64,000 nucleotides of DNA from Onchidella celtica (GCA_963931925.1 OZ007570.1:46083691-46147690); one strand, 5' to 3'. Counted from the first letter of the stretch, positions 10,191 through 23,146 are shown. Translations and numbers: made by a program. The notes: generated from the letters alone by a model not told the origin.

Positions 10191-10850
10191 AACTTGCTGG
10201 CTTATGAGCTATATGAGAAGACACAGAACCGTTACATTTTGATACTTTCACACTTTCGCCAGTATCTCAGGCGATCCGCCATTTTATACCATGATCATAA
10301 TCTTATAATAATGAGAGTAGGGGGTAAACTGTCTGTGACGCCTATGCATTTCATGGCCATTCAAGCTAGACACTTGAAAGTTTGCATACTACCGTTTTTG
10401 ATACTGCCGAGCTGCATGGCTGGCTTAGTTTTTGCGTTTGACCACGTCTTATATTTTTTTGAAAACTGTGAAACGCCTTAGCGTTTAAACCCGGACTAAA
10501 TTCCTGGTGTAGTTTTTATGATTGTTAGAGTGTTGCGTATCGGTGTAGCAATCGATACTCAGTATCGAAGACTGTCATTTTGCGCAAACTTCTGCATGGC
10601 CTCTAAGCATTTATTTTCATGGCCTTTAAGCGAGACACTCACAATTTTGGTATATCTAGGCCTAGGACTACTGTTTTTTATCCTGTCGAGCTGCATGGAT
10701 GCCGTAATGTTTGTTTATATAATTGTTATGGATGGCAATTCCTCAACCTCTTTACTGGGCGCGAGCAAAACCTATACACAGTATCGAATATGCCATTTCC
10801 TTTGAGCGTGGCCTGCTTGAAAGTAAACAAGACATGTGCTCAGCTTGATG
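10191..10850 (+). repeat. Degenerate duplicated block (period ~220-300 bp)
   Basis: Several segments recur. TTCATGGCCATTCAAG at 10,352 recurs as TTCATGGCCTTTAAGC at 10,617. GCCGAGCTGCATGGCTG near 10,408 recurs as GTCGAGCTGCATGGATG near 10,684. CAGTATC followed by a GCCATTT-like core occurs at 10,260, 10,560 and 10,779. Two 95-codon frames in the same frame (10,194-10,481 and 10,518-10,805) reflect the duplication. They share a weak pattern (FLILPSCM versus FFILSSCM) but no known family, so I treat the block as repeat DNA. Confidence 0.5.
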
Positions 10851-11769
10851 CTGACAATGTTACACAGGCAATGTTGTGTATACCCTGAAGGGGAGGTCCT
10901 CCGCCCGTCCGCGCCAGTCAAGAAAACACACTAAAGAGGGGACTTTTGAGCGGGCTTATCAAATGGTTGGGTTTAGTATTTGTATGGGACAAAGAAAGAA
11001 GAAAGAAAGAACGAAAGCGCAGGTTAGGGGAGGTCATCATATTAATTATGTTTGTTTACTTTTTGGTAAGTGGCGCGGACGGGGGGAAGACCTTCCCCCC
11101 TGAAGTTTTGCGACCACGATTGTCCGGTAAGCTAATAGTTTAAAAAACTCAGCATTTGTCTAACGTGTCTTTGCAGTCTCTCAATCTCTTTTGTTTTGTT
11201 TGCCACTCACCGTTCGGAGAACGGGTGCATTTACTAGTAATAATAATGATAATAATAATTGACCAAATGATTAAAAAGAACGTTTCCACAGTACCAAATA
11301 CAGAAGGGCTGAGCAAACTGGGGAAAAAGATACTTAAAGAAGACAAAAGATACTTAAGTATGTGAAAATGAAAAAAATATGAAACAACAACGAAAAAGCA
11401 AAATTTTGTGAAACTCTTCCGGTACCACTCTCTACTGACAGGTGCCAGACGTGTGTGAGTACTTCTTCATGGCAGCCAATTCTTCAGTAGCCAAACAATG
11501 TTACAAGGCATATCAAATAGTAGATTAAACACATAGATACGCCAACATCGCATTAAGGGCTTGCGTGCAGTCCCTTTCTGGTCGGGGAAAGGCGTGATTA
11601 AGATTGTATGATATACCTAGCTAGTGTTCTGTGCTTTCTGAGTGCATGGGTTTGTTTTTTTTCCCCTTTGTACCACATGTGAATGTGATGTTTTCGGGGT
11701 TAATGTTTTGAGCTCCAGGCTTTGTTTAACTGGGTGGTCAGGCAGGTATGGGCGTCGACCCCAGTTCTC

Positions 11770-11905
11770 TGAGTTTGAGTTTGAATTTGGAGAAGCACAT
11801 CGATACTCTAACGGTCACACTGTGCTAGGAAGAAGCAGAACTATAGAAAGAATATAACAGAATGTCAGGACAGAAGGGGAGCCCACCAGAAGCGCCAACC
11901 ACAGT
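11770..11905 (+). mobile_element. Interspersed repeat family D, copy 2
   Basis: It is the best match to family D copies at 7821-7960 (+) and 28,420-28,575 (-). It carries GAGTTTGAGTTTGAATTTGG, CATCGATACT, ACGGTCACACTGTGCTAGGA, GAATATAACAGAA and CCCACCAGAAGCGCC. Confidence 0.78.
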
Positions 11906-12118
11906 ACTGCTTCATTCTATGTTTATTCTATTATTTTGTGAATAACATTAAATAAATGTTACAGTACTACATGTATTAGCAACGTTGATAGATCATTAAA
12001 GTAACCAACGAGTTCATACGTGAGCCAATATCAGAATAACCGAAATGCAGTCTGTTTTCAGAAAATCGCTTGTAGAAGTCTTGTACTTTAGTTGAAGCGC
12101 AAATTTATTGTGAACTCT

Positions 12119-12351
12119 TTAACCCTTTGGTGCCCAGACTAAGATTGCCTTCTCTACAACCTCTGAAACGCTCAAAATTGATCTGATATAGTCAAACAAA
12201 TCCACAATAATTAATATATAATTATAGTGAAAAATTCTTTCGTGGTAGATTAGACGGTGCTAAAATGACTATTAAAAAAGTGCACTGAAAACCACTTGAA
12301 ATGTATCAAGTGCCATTTGATATCATGGTACTCCGGGCACATGACGGTTAA
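12119..12351. mobile_element. piggyBac-type MITE, copy 1 (TTAA-flanked)
   Basis: The element is 12,123-12,347 (225 bp) with TTAA on both sides (12,119-12,122 and 12,348-12,351). The left end reads TTAACCCTTTGGTGCCCAGA. The right end, reverse-complemented, reads TTAACCGTCATGTGCCCGGA, giving an imperfect inverted repeat. TTAA target sites with CCC/CCG termini are typical of piggyBac-derived elements. There is no coding capacity. Confidence 0.7.
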
Positions 12352-14319
12352 AACCATCTCGTAGAGTTTAGGAGAAACCTTTAAGATTTTCACAGTAATG
12401 ATAGAATACAATTTGTTGTGTCTTCTTATGGCCTTATCTCAGTTTTTGTAAAAAATGGAAATAGAATAAAACAATACTGGGGCCAATGGTTAGACGGGGC
12501 CATAGCTCTTGCAAAATTTCACTTACCCAGTTTTAGAACAACGCTAGCCATTTGTACATAGCTATAGAAACAATAGATGACAGCCTGGACTTGTGGAAAA
12601 ATGTCCTTGATTTATCTGCATTGCCAAATAATTTTCTTTTTTTTGTATGTGTGTGTTTGGTTATGGTGACATGGAAAGTCCAGAGGCGTAGCATAGTTCG
12701 GTGGCGTCACATGACACAAACTTCGATTAAAATCCCCCCGTGAACGATGTTTGGAGGCATTCGTGGATTGACAGCAAAACACGACCAGGGGGGAAAACCG
12801 CAGAAATTAGCTGTGTCGCCTAAGTCTGAGATGTAATAAATGTCATTTTGTCTCAGCAGAGACCAGAAAAGAATGTTGTATTGCCCAAGTTTTTGGAAAC
12901 AGGCATGTAATCCAACGGTGAGCTGGTGGGGGGGGGGGGGGGGGGGCTATATAAATGCCGAGAATGCTGTTGGGGTGATAGACAAGCCTGGAAGAAACTG
13001 CAGAGAGGGAGAAATGATTCTGTCGTTTCACAATGGAAAATTTATGCAATAGCGTGATAACTACCTAAACACAAAATCATATACGCTCCTCGAAATATGA
13101 ATGCTGCTTTCATAGCTAGACAACTGAGAACGAAAGCCTCGATGAAATAAATTTGGCCCCATTCCTTGTGTAGAGATCGTCCAGATAGAAAATAAAACGA
13201 GATAGATAGATGGATAAACGGACAGAAAATGAAAGGGGATGAAAACTACGAGAGGATAAGGAAGACAGCGAAGGGTGAAAAGAAAAATGAGAATGTTAAT
13301 CTCGAAAAACTTATGACAAAATTAAGTTAAAAAAAATGCTACAGAAAATCTCTGAGATAGCAGCAGGGTTTGGAACCAAATTAGAATATTGGCAGAAAAA
13401 AAAACAAAACAACCCAGTATGTTACAAAGCCTAGCGTAAGAAATAATAAAGAAATGTTACAATGAATCAGAAGCGAAAAGGGGAATACAAAATAAATAGA
13501 ATAAAAATAGCTTGGCTGGGAACGGAAAGGAGGAAAATTTATCGAAACAATTAAGTTTGTTGGCGCGGTTTTCGGAAGAGACAGACACCAGAGGTGTGGA
13601 AAACAGACTGACAGATAGACTAGACTGTGATGGCGTAATTCATAATAGGATGACAGGAAGAGAACACAAAAGTCTTTAAGGGGAAGAGAAATGGATGAAA
13701 TTTCAAAAAAAAAACAAAAAAGGCCAGAGAGCACAGACAGAACGGGAAATGAGAATGGAAGCTAAAATTGAGAACATTATAAAGGTTTAAAGAGAAGGTT
13801 AAAAAACAATGGAAAAGACACGTTGATATATTCAACACATTTTCGGACATGATCTGTCACTGTGTTGATAACTGTCGGCCTCCGCGTACAAGGTCCATCA
13901 TTATAGCCTCGGGTTTAAAACCCAAACTGTAACGACAAGGGGTGTGGAAAATTCGAAATCGAGTATTATGCTCGTGCCGTTGAATACTGTTTCCCGTCTC
14001 TCCAGCCAATACCAGCGTTGGCACGAAACTGAAGGTTCGTACTTGTGAATAAAATGACCGTGGATATTATAATATTATTAGCTGAGTTCCCGTTTCATGA
14101 ACAGGTTTGTGTGGGTGTTGTTTTTTTGGGGTAAAACTTAAGACGCCTGTGAACTGGGAAAGGCATTAATGCTGCATAGATAGCTTATAAGAAGAGATGT
14201 AACAACAAAGGACACCACTTTAGACCGAAAGGAATAAGAACAAAAGCCGAGATGCGTTGGGTCATCCCCAAAACTCAGCGATAGGACAGTACACAGTGTG
14301 CAGTGATGCGCACCGAAAA
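12352..14319. other. Unassigned sequence with a G19 run
   Basis: It contains an uninterrupted G19 at 12,928-12,946 and purine-rich DNA at about 13,190-13,850. The - strand phenylalanine- and serine-rich frames at 13,381-13,850 come from that purine-rich DNA. A CAGAGGCGTAGC motif at 12,679 resembles some hAT termini but no partner end was found. No gene was recognised. Confidence 0.45.
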
Positions 14320-14921
14320 TTTTCCGGAAGTGATGATGTCATGGGCCCATAATGCACATGCGGAGCTTCAATGAAACCTTAAAATGGCGAACCATGACTC
14401 GAAATAGACCTAAATGATGCCGAAACAATGAAAAATGAAACGTAGAAGCCTGAACATTTCATAATTTCTAATATAGCCCATGCTAATTTCGCATTGATAA
14501 TATGCTGTTGTGCTAAGCCTGAGTGTGATGCGGTTCCTGAGCCTTAGGTGACCAAAGTTTCGAGTTACCATTATAGATAATGAAAGTAAAGCCTCCGGTG
14601 AAATCATGAAAGGCTTGTTCACACCTGAGCTTTACATTCAATAAAATGTCATGTGAGCATAGACAGAAGTAACGGTGTAAGTGGAAGTGTTTTAGAAGGT
14701 CTTGAAGTTAATACTTTCGTTGATTTTGAGCCACAACTGAATTGAACTGAAGAAAGTGTTCCGATATTTGAACAGGGAAAAAAAGAGACGCTTTTCTTTG
14801 ACTAGAATTTAGTAAGTACGACATGAAATTTCGTTCTGTGCCTAAATTTACACACTGGTGGTTGAAACCCAACTTTGAAAATCACACGCGTGTATTCCCC
14901 GAGTCAGGGGGGCAGCTAGTA
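14320..14921 (+). mobile_element. Interspersed repeat family E, copy A
   Basis: Segment 14,372-14,487 matches the reverse complement of 32,072-32,187, including CTTAAAATGGCGAACCATGA and AGAAGCCTGAACATTTCATA. Segment 14,555-14,921 matches the reverse complement of 37,380-37,742, including GTTGATTTTGAGCCACAACT and CATGAAAGGC. The right border is GGCAGCTAGTA, the same CTAGTA border as copy C. It is a non-coding dispersed element of about 600 bp, class unknown. Confidence 0.85.
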
Positions 14922-15112
14922 TTTATAATGGCTCCACAATGAGCTAGTGCCGGTGAGCTAATTATTTTTATGTACAGGATGCCCTGTGACCCGTTGGAGC
15001 CATCCTTTGAGAGATTAAGTTTTCTTGCCTTCATTCCAACAGCAGATAGAACATCTCTATTATTCTGAGATTTTAAGTCCTAGAGAAAAGAACTAAGTAT
15101 GGCAGTTATGAT

Positions 15113-15525
15113 CAGTGCTGCCGGTCCACTGGATTTTTTGGGGGTTACCTTGGGATCTTGGTATTTTTTAAAAAGATCTTGGGATTTTTAGGACTTTCGC
15201 ATATTTGCTATTATTTCTTTGTTTAAAAAAAAAAAATCATAAAATTGTCCTTCCACTCACCATACCATTTGCAACTAGTAAAAGGTGAATAAATCCAAAG
15301 GGTTATCGGGTAGTTTGGATTCCTGTGTGAGGGGATCATCTCCGGTGATCTGCGAGCTGAAGCACTGAGGCTGCTTGGTTTAAATTCAATGTATAACGAA
15401 GTTGTTAATTTTAAATGTTTTCTGTTTGGTTGGAGAAACAAAATTTTTTTCTTTTTTTCTTACCTCATCTTGGGATTTTTTATAGGGAATTCTTGGGATT
15501 TTGAAAATCTTCATCGGTAACGCTG
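15113..15525. mobile_element. hAT-like non-autonomous element (candidate)
   Basis: The left end CAGTGCTGCCG and the reverse-complemented right end CAGCGTTACCG form an imperfect inverted repeat with CAG termini, as in hAT elements. Both ends are followed by TTTT and repeated TTGGGAT/CCCAAG motifs. The flanking 8-mers (GTTATGAT and AATATGCC) do not match, so no target duplication supports it. Confidence 0.45.
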
Positions 15526-18500
15526 AATATGCCGGTACTCATTTTTTTACGTCAGTGGCTTGAACTTTGAGTCTGATGTTTACGTGGTTTCTCCTAGGCA
15601 AGGAACCGTTATTGAACCTTTAAAACCCACCATATCAAATTTGGTAAAATACAGAAATCGAATACTAAACTATCTGTCGAGTTTTTAGCAGCCCCGCCTT
15701 CCTACAAATTGGTTGGAGGGTCCAAGCAATTACTCTCAGCGACTCCAATTTCTTATCTCTCTGCACCATCATGCTTCTCCTTGTGTTTTACGACTTCATG
15801 TGCAGAGCGGGCGCATCCAGCGTGCACAAGGGAACAGCGTCATAAACCATTGCCACTTTTGACGTACACGTACTAGTCGCTTCGGTGCCAAGAAACCCAC
15901 GGGCATGAAAACGAACACCCTTGCAAGAAGAACACGAAGACGCCATGCAGTGAAAGGATCCGAAACGGCGACAGAACAAACAAGTTGAGGTTGTTGAGAA
16001 ACTTTATTGCCTATATGCACTTCATGGCACTTCAGAATCCCTGACGGACATCGGAGACTTGCAAATCCTTGCCATTGCTACTATACTGTTCTATGAATAT
16101 CGTGGATGACAGCAGTTAGCACAAACTCAGATGGAAACAGCGAATCGGGAAAGATACTCATTATGATTTCATCAAGATGACAGAACTTACGCGAGACCAA
16201 AGTACAGACTAAGAATTTCACCAGATCTTAATCCGGTTTTTTAAAAAAGATTATAGCTCTTCGGATTAGGCACACGGTCTTTCGAATCAGGTGTATGGTC
16301 TTTCGTACTAGGCCCTCAGTGTTGGCCATATCACAAAGCAGACATTATGTTTTAGCAGTTTCATTGAAATAATGGAGAGAAATTCTGTAAATCAGATACG
16401 CAAAACATCCACCCCCCAGCAACATCTTTGTTGTTGTTGTTTTGGGGGAGGGGGGGGGTGGGGGGAGTGTTTGAAGGTTTCAATCATATTCTTTTGAAAC
16501 AACATTTTCTCAGCCACTGTCAGCATTCTATCTGAAAAATTTAGTATTTGACATTTTACTTCTTCTTGTCAACAAATTGGTTTGTCACACCCGATCGAAA
16601 GATTGTTCTTCAATGACGTATTAGACAATCTCCAGGTTCCCTTTTCTCCAGTCACCAATACTATCACCTGCTACATGGTTAACGGCTATTTGTGATCTGT
16701 ATACTTTGACCCGCATAACTTTACTGGTCAGAAAACCACTTGTCGGGTGGTTCGTTAAGGCTGCTACTTTCCAAATATTCGGATGCCGTTCGAATCCTCC
16801 CTGGAGCTAAACAATTTTTTCTTCCCATTTCGCTCTTATTTTTTAGGGTCTTGTATTCTCCCGTATATCTACGCCACTGGTATAAATGATATTGCCTTCA
16901 AGAGTACACCTTTCAGAAAGAAAATACTACAGCCACCACGGTCTCTACTTCCACTATTTTCCCGCACTCCCCTGCAAATAGTTTTACCTTCTACTTGAAA
17001 AATAAATGTAAATATACCTCTTGCCAGTTAAGCTTCCGGCTAAGAAAGGATGGCACACACCTTCATAAACAATTAGACGTCTTCATAGAGATGGAGCGCT
17101 CTACAAACACGAAAAACGGTGTCGAAAATATTCTGGCAAGCTCGCAATGAATTCATAACATGTCGGTAGGAACCCCGCCAGCTTGCGTTGTTCGAATGCT
17201 AGCTTCTTGATCGATGTTGATTTTCAAGACCACCTCGAATCAAAATAGGAGAATTTTCCGGTGTTTAACTAATCAAATCGCTGAGACGTTTAGCTGTTAA
17301 CCAATTAGGAACGAGGGTAAGACTGTTGTTTTTCGTTAACTTCTAATTGTGTGCATTTCTTCAGCCAAGGTCCTCGATCTTTCCCCCCTCTAATGGCTGC
17401 CAAGGAATGTGCATCACACACGTACATTCATATTGCTAAAAAGAAAATACAGAGAGAGGGGGTAAATATTGTTATCTTTCCCCGTTCTTTCCCACATGTA
17501 CAAACAACTAAGATACACTTCGTCTGGGCGGCAGACATTGACGCTAGTGTAAAGGATTGGGCAGAGCGTGAAACAAGACGTATGCACGTGGGGATGAAAA
17601 TTTTCAGTGTTCAGCTCTCTGTTTTGCGTTACTATGTAAATAACCGTAAAGGGATTTCATATGGCATGAGTGATGTTATGATTGTCTCTATGAAAACTGT
17701 AACCGGAATATGAACGGGATGGAACTCTCGTGGTCTTCATAAATTTGAATACGTGAACGAGGTTTATATCAAAGGGATAATATTTTTCTTTATTTGCTTC
17801 ACATTATTTTGACGTAAGTAAAAGCGTCTCTTACTAGATAGGCTGCGCCATTTCTTCATTGATAAACGCTTACTCATAAAGGCAAGTTCTGCGATGTGAC
17901 TTTGATGTTTTCTAGGATGAATAAAATCTAAATTATTTGGCGACAGTGAGTGACTCAGGCTAGAAATATTATGAGGGACCGTGGATCAGAAATTAAAAAT
18001 AATTTTTAAAATAATAGCATGAATAAATCTAAAGAGGCTGCATGGTCTCCGTACATGGGTGGGTTCACCAAACAAGCAAGGAAAAACAATAATAGAGCTA
18101 TGAGTAATAAAGCAAAGAATTTAATATATTTTAGGGAGGGACCACAATTTCATTTGCCTGACAATGTGACAGAAGCAGTGACAAAACTCAGGAGTTGGAA
18201 AATGTTTTAATTTAGTAGGATTACGCTGATATTTAACCCTAAACACATAAAAAAAAACAAAAAAACAATTAATTTCATTCATAGTTAATTAGAGGCAAGT
18301 TAGGAATTTCGAAGTCCGGATATCATAATTAAATTTCTATACTTCCTTCTATTCTGCCTGGCCTGACTTTCGAACACATTAAAGTCTGCAGCACATTGAG
18401 TCAAGTCAGTCTTGAGTCTATTTTAACCCATTCTGTGGATGAAGCCTCTCTTTCTGCATGCTGACTCAAGACAAGTTTGGCACGCCCGTGCTAGCAAGAC

Positions 18501-18964
18501 AGACTTTTTTCAGTCTCGCCAGTGTGCGAGGTCATAACTTGTGTGACTCCATAGTCTTCTGGTTCATTTCCCTTGATGCCATTGTGGCCAGGGATCCAAC
18601 AGAGAACAATTTTGTACCCCTTATAGTACAGCGTGTGAAGATGTTATTTTGATAAACTATTTAATTCTGTTCGTGAAATTTACCTCTACTATTCGAAACG
18701 TAAAGAAAGTGCTTAAATGGACAGCGACAGGCGCAATGTGGCCCTTATCGTGCTGTCAGACTCAAACTCAGACTCCGCAGTCCACATATTTGTTCTTTTC
18801 ATTTCGGATCCAAGATGATTTCGAATCTACCAACTGGGAATCGCCTCGTTCTGGTGTATACGCAAGCGTCTCGAAGACTAACAGCAGTCAATTTGAGCAT
18901 TTATTTGATAAAACTTTTCTAGATATTTTGTCTATGGATTATGACGTCACCATTCCTTAAGACT
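15526..18964. other. Unassigned sequence, no gene recognised
   Basis: Short frames occur (for example 120 codons at 17,351-17,713, +; 74 codons at 15,796-16,020, -). None shows a known domain, a repeated protein pattern or paired splice sites in a matching phase. A G-rich run lies at about 16,443-16,466 next to a GTT microsatellite. Confidence 0.4.
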
Positions 18965-19200
18965 GTAGTAACTTAAAAATTCGAAATATCAGTTTTATAT
19001 GTACATATTCAACTACATTCAAAGCCGCATCGAATGACCTTTGTTCCAGACTCCTGAGCCGAAAAACAATCGAATAGCAAACTTTCAAAAAAATAATCGT
19101 CACTAGACCAGTAGTGTTAAAATAAAACAGTTTTTTGCTTCTCCTGAAAAGCAGTCAAAACCGCATCACAGTTTTAGAGAACGGTGACGATATAAGATGT
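18965..19200 (+). mobile_element. Interspersed repeat family I, copy 1
   Basis: It aligns over its whole length with 36,575-36,805. Shared stretches include AACTACATTCAAAGCC, GCATCG, CGAAAA-ATCGAA, CAGACCAG-like sequence, TTTTTTGCTTCTCCTGAAAA and ACAGTTTTAG..A.GGTGACGAT. No inverted termini were seen, so the class is unknown. Confidence 0.8.
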
Positions 19201-21689
19201 AATTAAATTTTGTATGCATGTTCCTGTTTGTTAATTAAACTATGGAGCTTCCCAATCAACATTGCACTCCTCTCCCAACGCCCATCGCTTATTCTCTACC
19301 CCCGTCGTAATGACCGCGCGTTCTGGCCTGTTCTTGTGATCAATCGGCGTGAGCAGAAGGACAAAGGGTGCGTGAAAGTGTTGAAAAATGTACATCTGTG
19401 CGCAAATGTCTCTGCCAGGCCAGCGTGCAGCCTGTTAGCCGCGGGTCACAACGACCTGGAAACGGCGGGCCTTTCAGATGGGGGCAGTTTTTCCTCCGAC
19501 TATAATGAAGATGGATGTATTTCGCATTTCGTTTACCGTTTTGGATGGAGAATGGACGTGAGGTGAGTTATAAAACATGGTCAAGCAGTCACTGTGACCC
19601 AGTTGTAAAGAATGCGGAGAGAGAGAGAGAAACACAGACAGAAGGAAGAAGAGAAAGAAAGGCCAAATTACTGTCTGTTACTGTTAGAATTTTCAACTTT
19701 TTAATTTCTGCTGTTTTTTTTTTTTAAATACTTTCCATCTTTGCTTTTATTTAACACTAGTGAGCTGTAATTTTCTTGTATTTTTTAAACAGTTAATATT
19801 ATTAGTAGTAACAAACAAAAGTGGTGGAACCACCCGTTTGTCAGTTGTTAAGCCAATTTAATACTTTCTTGATCCCCACTATGAAAATTTAGGGGGAAAT
19901 TTCGTAATTTGTATAACATTTTAAAAAAAATTTAACTTTTATTTTATAATTATTTTTTTTTTAAGTTATTACCTTTGCTATGAAATGCACGTGAGAGATG
20001 AAGGTTGTGGGCACAAGAAGGAAAACTGAAGATTTATATGTCACTTTTGTTCAAAACTGAAATCAAATCACACATGTAAACTTCTAATAACTTTCGTGGG
20101 CAACCATTAGTATTTATTTTTGTTCTTCGCTAGAGAAAAACATCTGGCTAATGTTTGATGAAAGAAATCGCAATATATTCCATTAGCAAAAAACAAACAA
20201 ACAAACAAAAAACGAAGTCCAAATAGTACGTTAATTTCCATTGTCTTGAGGCATGAAGTTAAAATGTACAAACGTCGGCTTCATTGATAACCTTTGTAAA
20301 TTTTTGTCCATTTTTGTAATAGAATTTCCAGGAAAAATGTGATTTAGCAGCGGTTTACCCCGGAGTTACAGCAATTTAATGAATGATGGCAATTACAGAG
20401 TTTACTTCTTTGAGACTGGAAATACAAATCCCTTCTTGGCCAAAAATATTGAGCTTCATTTTTTTTTTAATTGTCCAAAAGTAATATGGGTAAAGGCAAT
20501 AGGTCTTTTGAGATATTTAATTTTATCATCATTTCAGCGAAAAATATGAAGAATATCGTTGTACTTCCAGCGTCTCCAACAATAACAATAACAACAAGAA
20601 CAACTTATTTCGTTGTTGTTGTTTGTTTGTTTTTGTTGTTTTTATCTTTCGTTTTTCCCCACACATCTTTTAAGTTAATTCTTGAAGAGTTTTAATGGTT
20701 TAACATGCTGGCAGTTATACATTTGATATTATGCACATAAACAAAAGGTTGAGTCAACTCCATTTTTGTTGGAATCTGTAATAACCATGTGGGCTAGTAC
20801 GATGCCTTCCAATCCTTCTGTGGACCAAAGATCAAAGTTCCCCGAGATGAAAGTTAATAAATAATTATTTTGTATCTTTTCCCCCAGTCTATTATTTACA
20901 TCAAAGAAAAATAAAATTTCCTACTTTATTTTTTCGAAAACAATCAAAAAGTATTTAGGCCACTCCTTTATCCTCGGACACAATTGTCCCTTGGTTTCAA
21001 TGCCATTCCATCAAGTGTCTTAATGCCATAAGGCCTCTTATCCCCTGGAGTAGAAAAAGATATGTTATAATATCTCTCAAATACATTAATTTAACTTTAG
21101 TATCACATTGTGCCTTTATATTCTTAAATGCTCGAGGAAAATAACATTGACAAACATACAGAGCATGTGTTGGTATTTGTTAAAAAGTTATATTTCAGCA
21201 CTAGAATCATTTCGTAAATGGCACTTTGAGCTCTGGGGGGGTTAAAAGTGAGAAATTTAACTCGCTGCATTACATTTTCAGATGTGATTCGAAACTTTAA
21301 AACTTCCGGAGTTTTCCCAAATATTATTTATGACGACGATGATTTGGCACAACAAATCCGTGGTCTTGTCTACACTGTTCGTCTCGTTTCGTTGAGGTCC
21401 GATGACACGGAGCGGGACACATGTTCCATTTCGTCATGGCAACAGTCACACATAATTGGCAATGCTCGGATGGTTAAGTTTTCAGGCCAGGGGCTGCTCT
21501 CCACAAAAGCGTCTGACTGACTCCTTATGGTCTCCAGGTCGGAGTCATTTGTCAGCCTGACAGGGGCTGAGGCCATAGGGAAGAGATGGAAATGAAAGAA
21601 AAAAAAATTGGCTTCAGAAGGAAATGATATGGAAAGGGGGGGGGGAGGGGGGGCAGGGTTTCGATATGGATATTATGTTGGAAGCATGG
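19201..21689. other. Unassigned AT-rich sequence
   Basis: The longest frames (118 codons at 19,210-19,566; 90 codons at 21,248-21,520) have no recognisable domain. Short CAAA and GTT repeats occur at 20,196-20,212 and 20,612-20,640. A GGGG-rich tract lies at about 21,637-21,656. Confidence 0.4.
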
Positions 21690-22078
21690 CAGGGCCGGGT
21701 CTAGGAGCCGCGGGGCCCAAGTGATATAACCATTGCTGTTCACTGTGAAACACTGCGATGTGGTGGTATAGAACAATAGTGTTACAGCTGGATGGGGCAA
21801 AAGGGACCAACAAATGTCTACTTACGGGGACAAACTGCTACATAGATTTTTAGAAAGCTAAACATGTCTAGATTATGAAATGAGGTGATAACAATCGTGA
21901 TCGAGCAGCTTTGTAGGAAAAAAACGGGGTCTAAAAGACCCCATCCCATTTACACAGGTGTGTGTTGCCATTGTGCTGTTGTGTGTACTTGACAAGACTA
22001 CATAACCCTAGCGCAGAGCCCTCTTTGGCCCGGGGCCCAAATGAGAGCAATCAGTGAAGTTGCTTAGAGTCAGTCCTG
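21690..22078. mobile_element. hAT-type MITE, copy 1
   Basis: The left terminus is CAGGGCCGGGTCTA and the reverse-complemented right terminus is CAGGACTGACTCTA. The flanking octamers are AAGCATGG (21,682-21,689) and GAGCATAG (22,079-22,086), 6 of 8 identical, consistent with a decayed 8-bp target duplication. The interior carries GGGGCCCAAGTGA on one side and GGGGCCCAAATGAGAG on the other. No coding capacity. Confidence 0.6.
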
Positions 22079-22900
22079 GAGCATAGTAGCCTACAACAAG
22101 ATTTTCATGGAGAGAGGGGAAGGGGCAGAGATTTGGGCCATAAATGTACGTGGAGAACATAGTACTTTTAACAGCTACGTGTCTCCTTACCGAAACGTCT
22201 CTTAAATATCATTATATTGTAAGAAAACCATAACTCACGTGGGCGATTAGCCGGCCATTCACAAGTTCTCGTGGTAATATATTATCGTTCATTCTTTTCA
22301 TTCCGTCTTTACTGTTTTTCAGGCCCCCAGAAACCAAGTCATATAATTTAGTATGACAGAAGAGCCAAGACAAAATCCTTTGGCAGTGCATCTACCCCCG
22401 GAGAGCTGAGGGAAATGGTTGAATGGAGCGGTCTTGGAGACGGCAATAAATAAAGACTCAAGGCGTCCTGTTACAAACCAAAAGAAAACAAAAGTAGATC
22501 TAACTGTCACAAGTAACTGTTAATGTAATTTCACAAGTCTCGTGGAAAACTGAACGCCAGTTTCTTATTTTGAGTCTTCTCAGGGGTTGTGTTCTTTGAA
22601 ATGTCTGTACTGAAACTATCTTCTCAGTGTCTCTTGCCATAGTGAAATAAAATCACTATTATGTTCAATCAATTTCTTGTTGTTTGTTTTCTTTTTTCTG
22701 TGCGCCACTTTTTTTTTTTTTTTGAAGTTAATCACAGAAAACCAGAGACTCACGCGATGTCAGATTATCATTATAACTAGCATGCAAATTTCTCAAAGAG
22801 GATGAAATCAATGAGTGAACTGATAAACAAACCAGTCAAGGACGAGATGGATAGGAAAACAGAGAATCGTAAATAGACAAACAGTCATACAGACAGAACG
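22079..22900. other. Unassigned sequence between a MITE and a microsatellite
   Basis: No gene or repeat family was recognised. A T14 run lies near 22,710-22,723. Confidence 0.4.

Positions 22901-23146
<246 letters not shown>

Noticed and set aside
17351..17713. 120-codon frame
   Set aside because: No family recognised and no supporting context; length is within chance for 64 kb.
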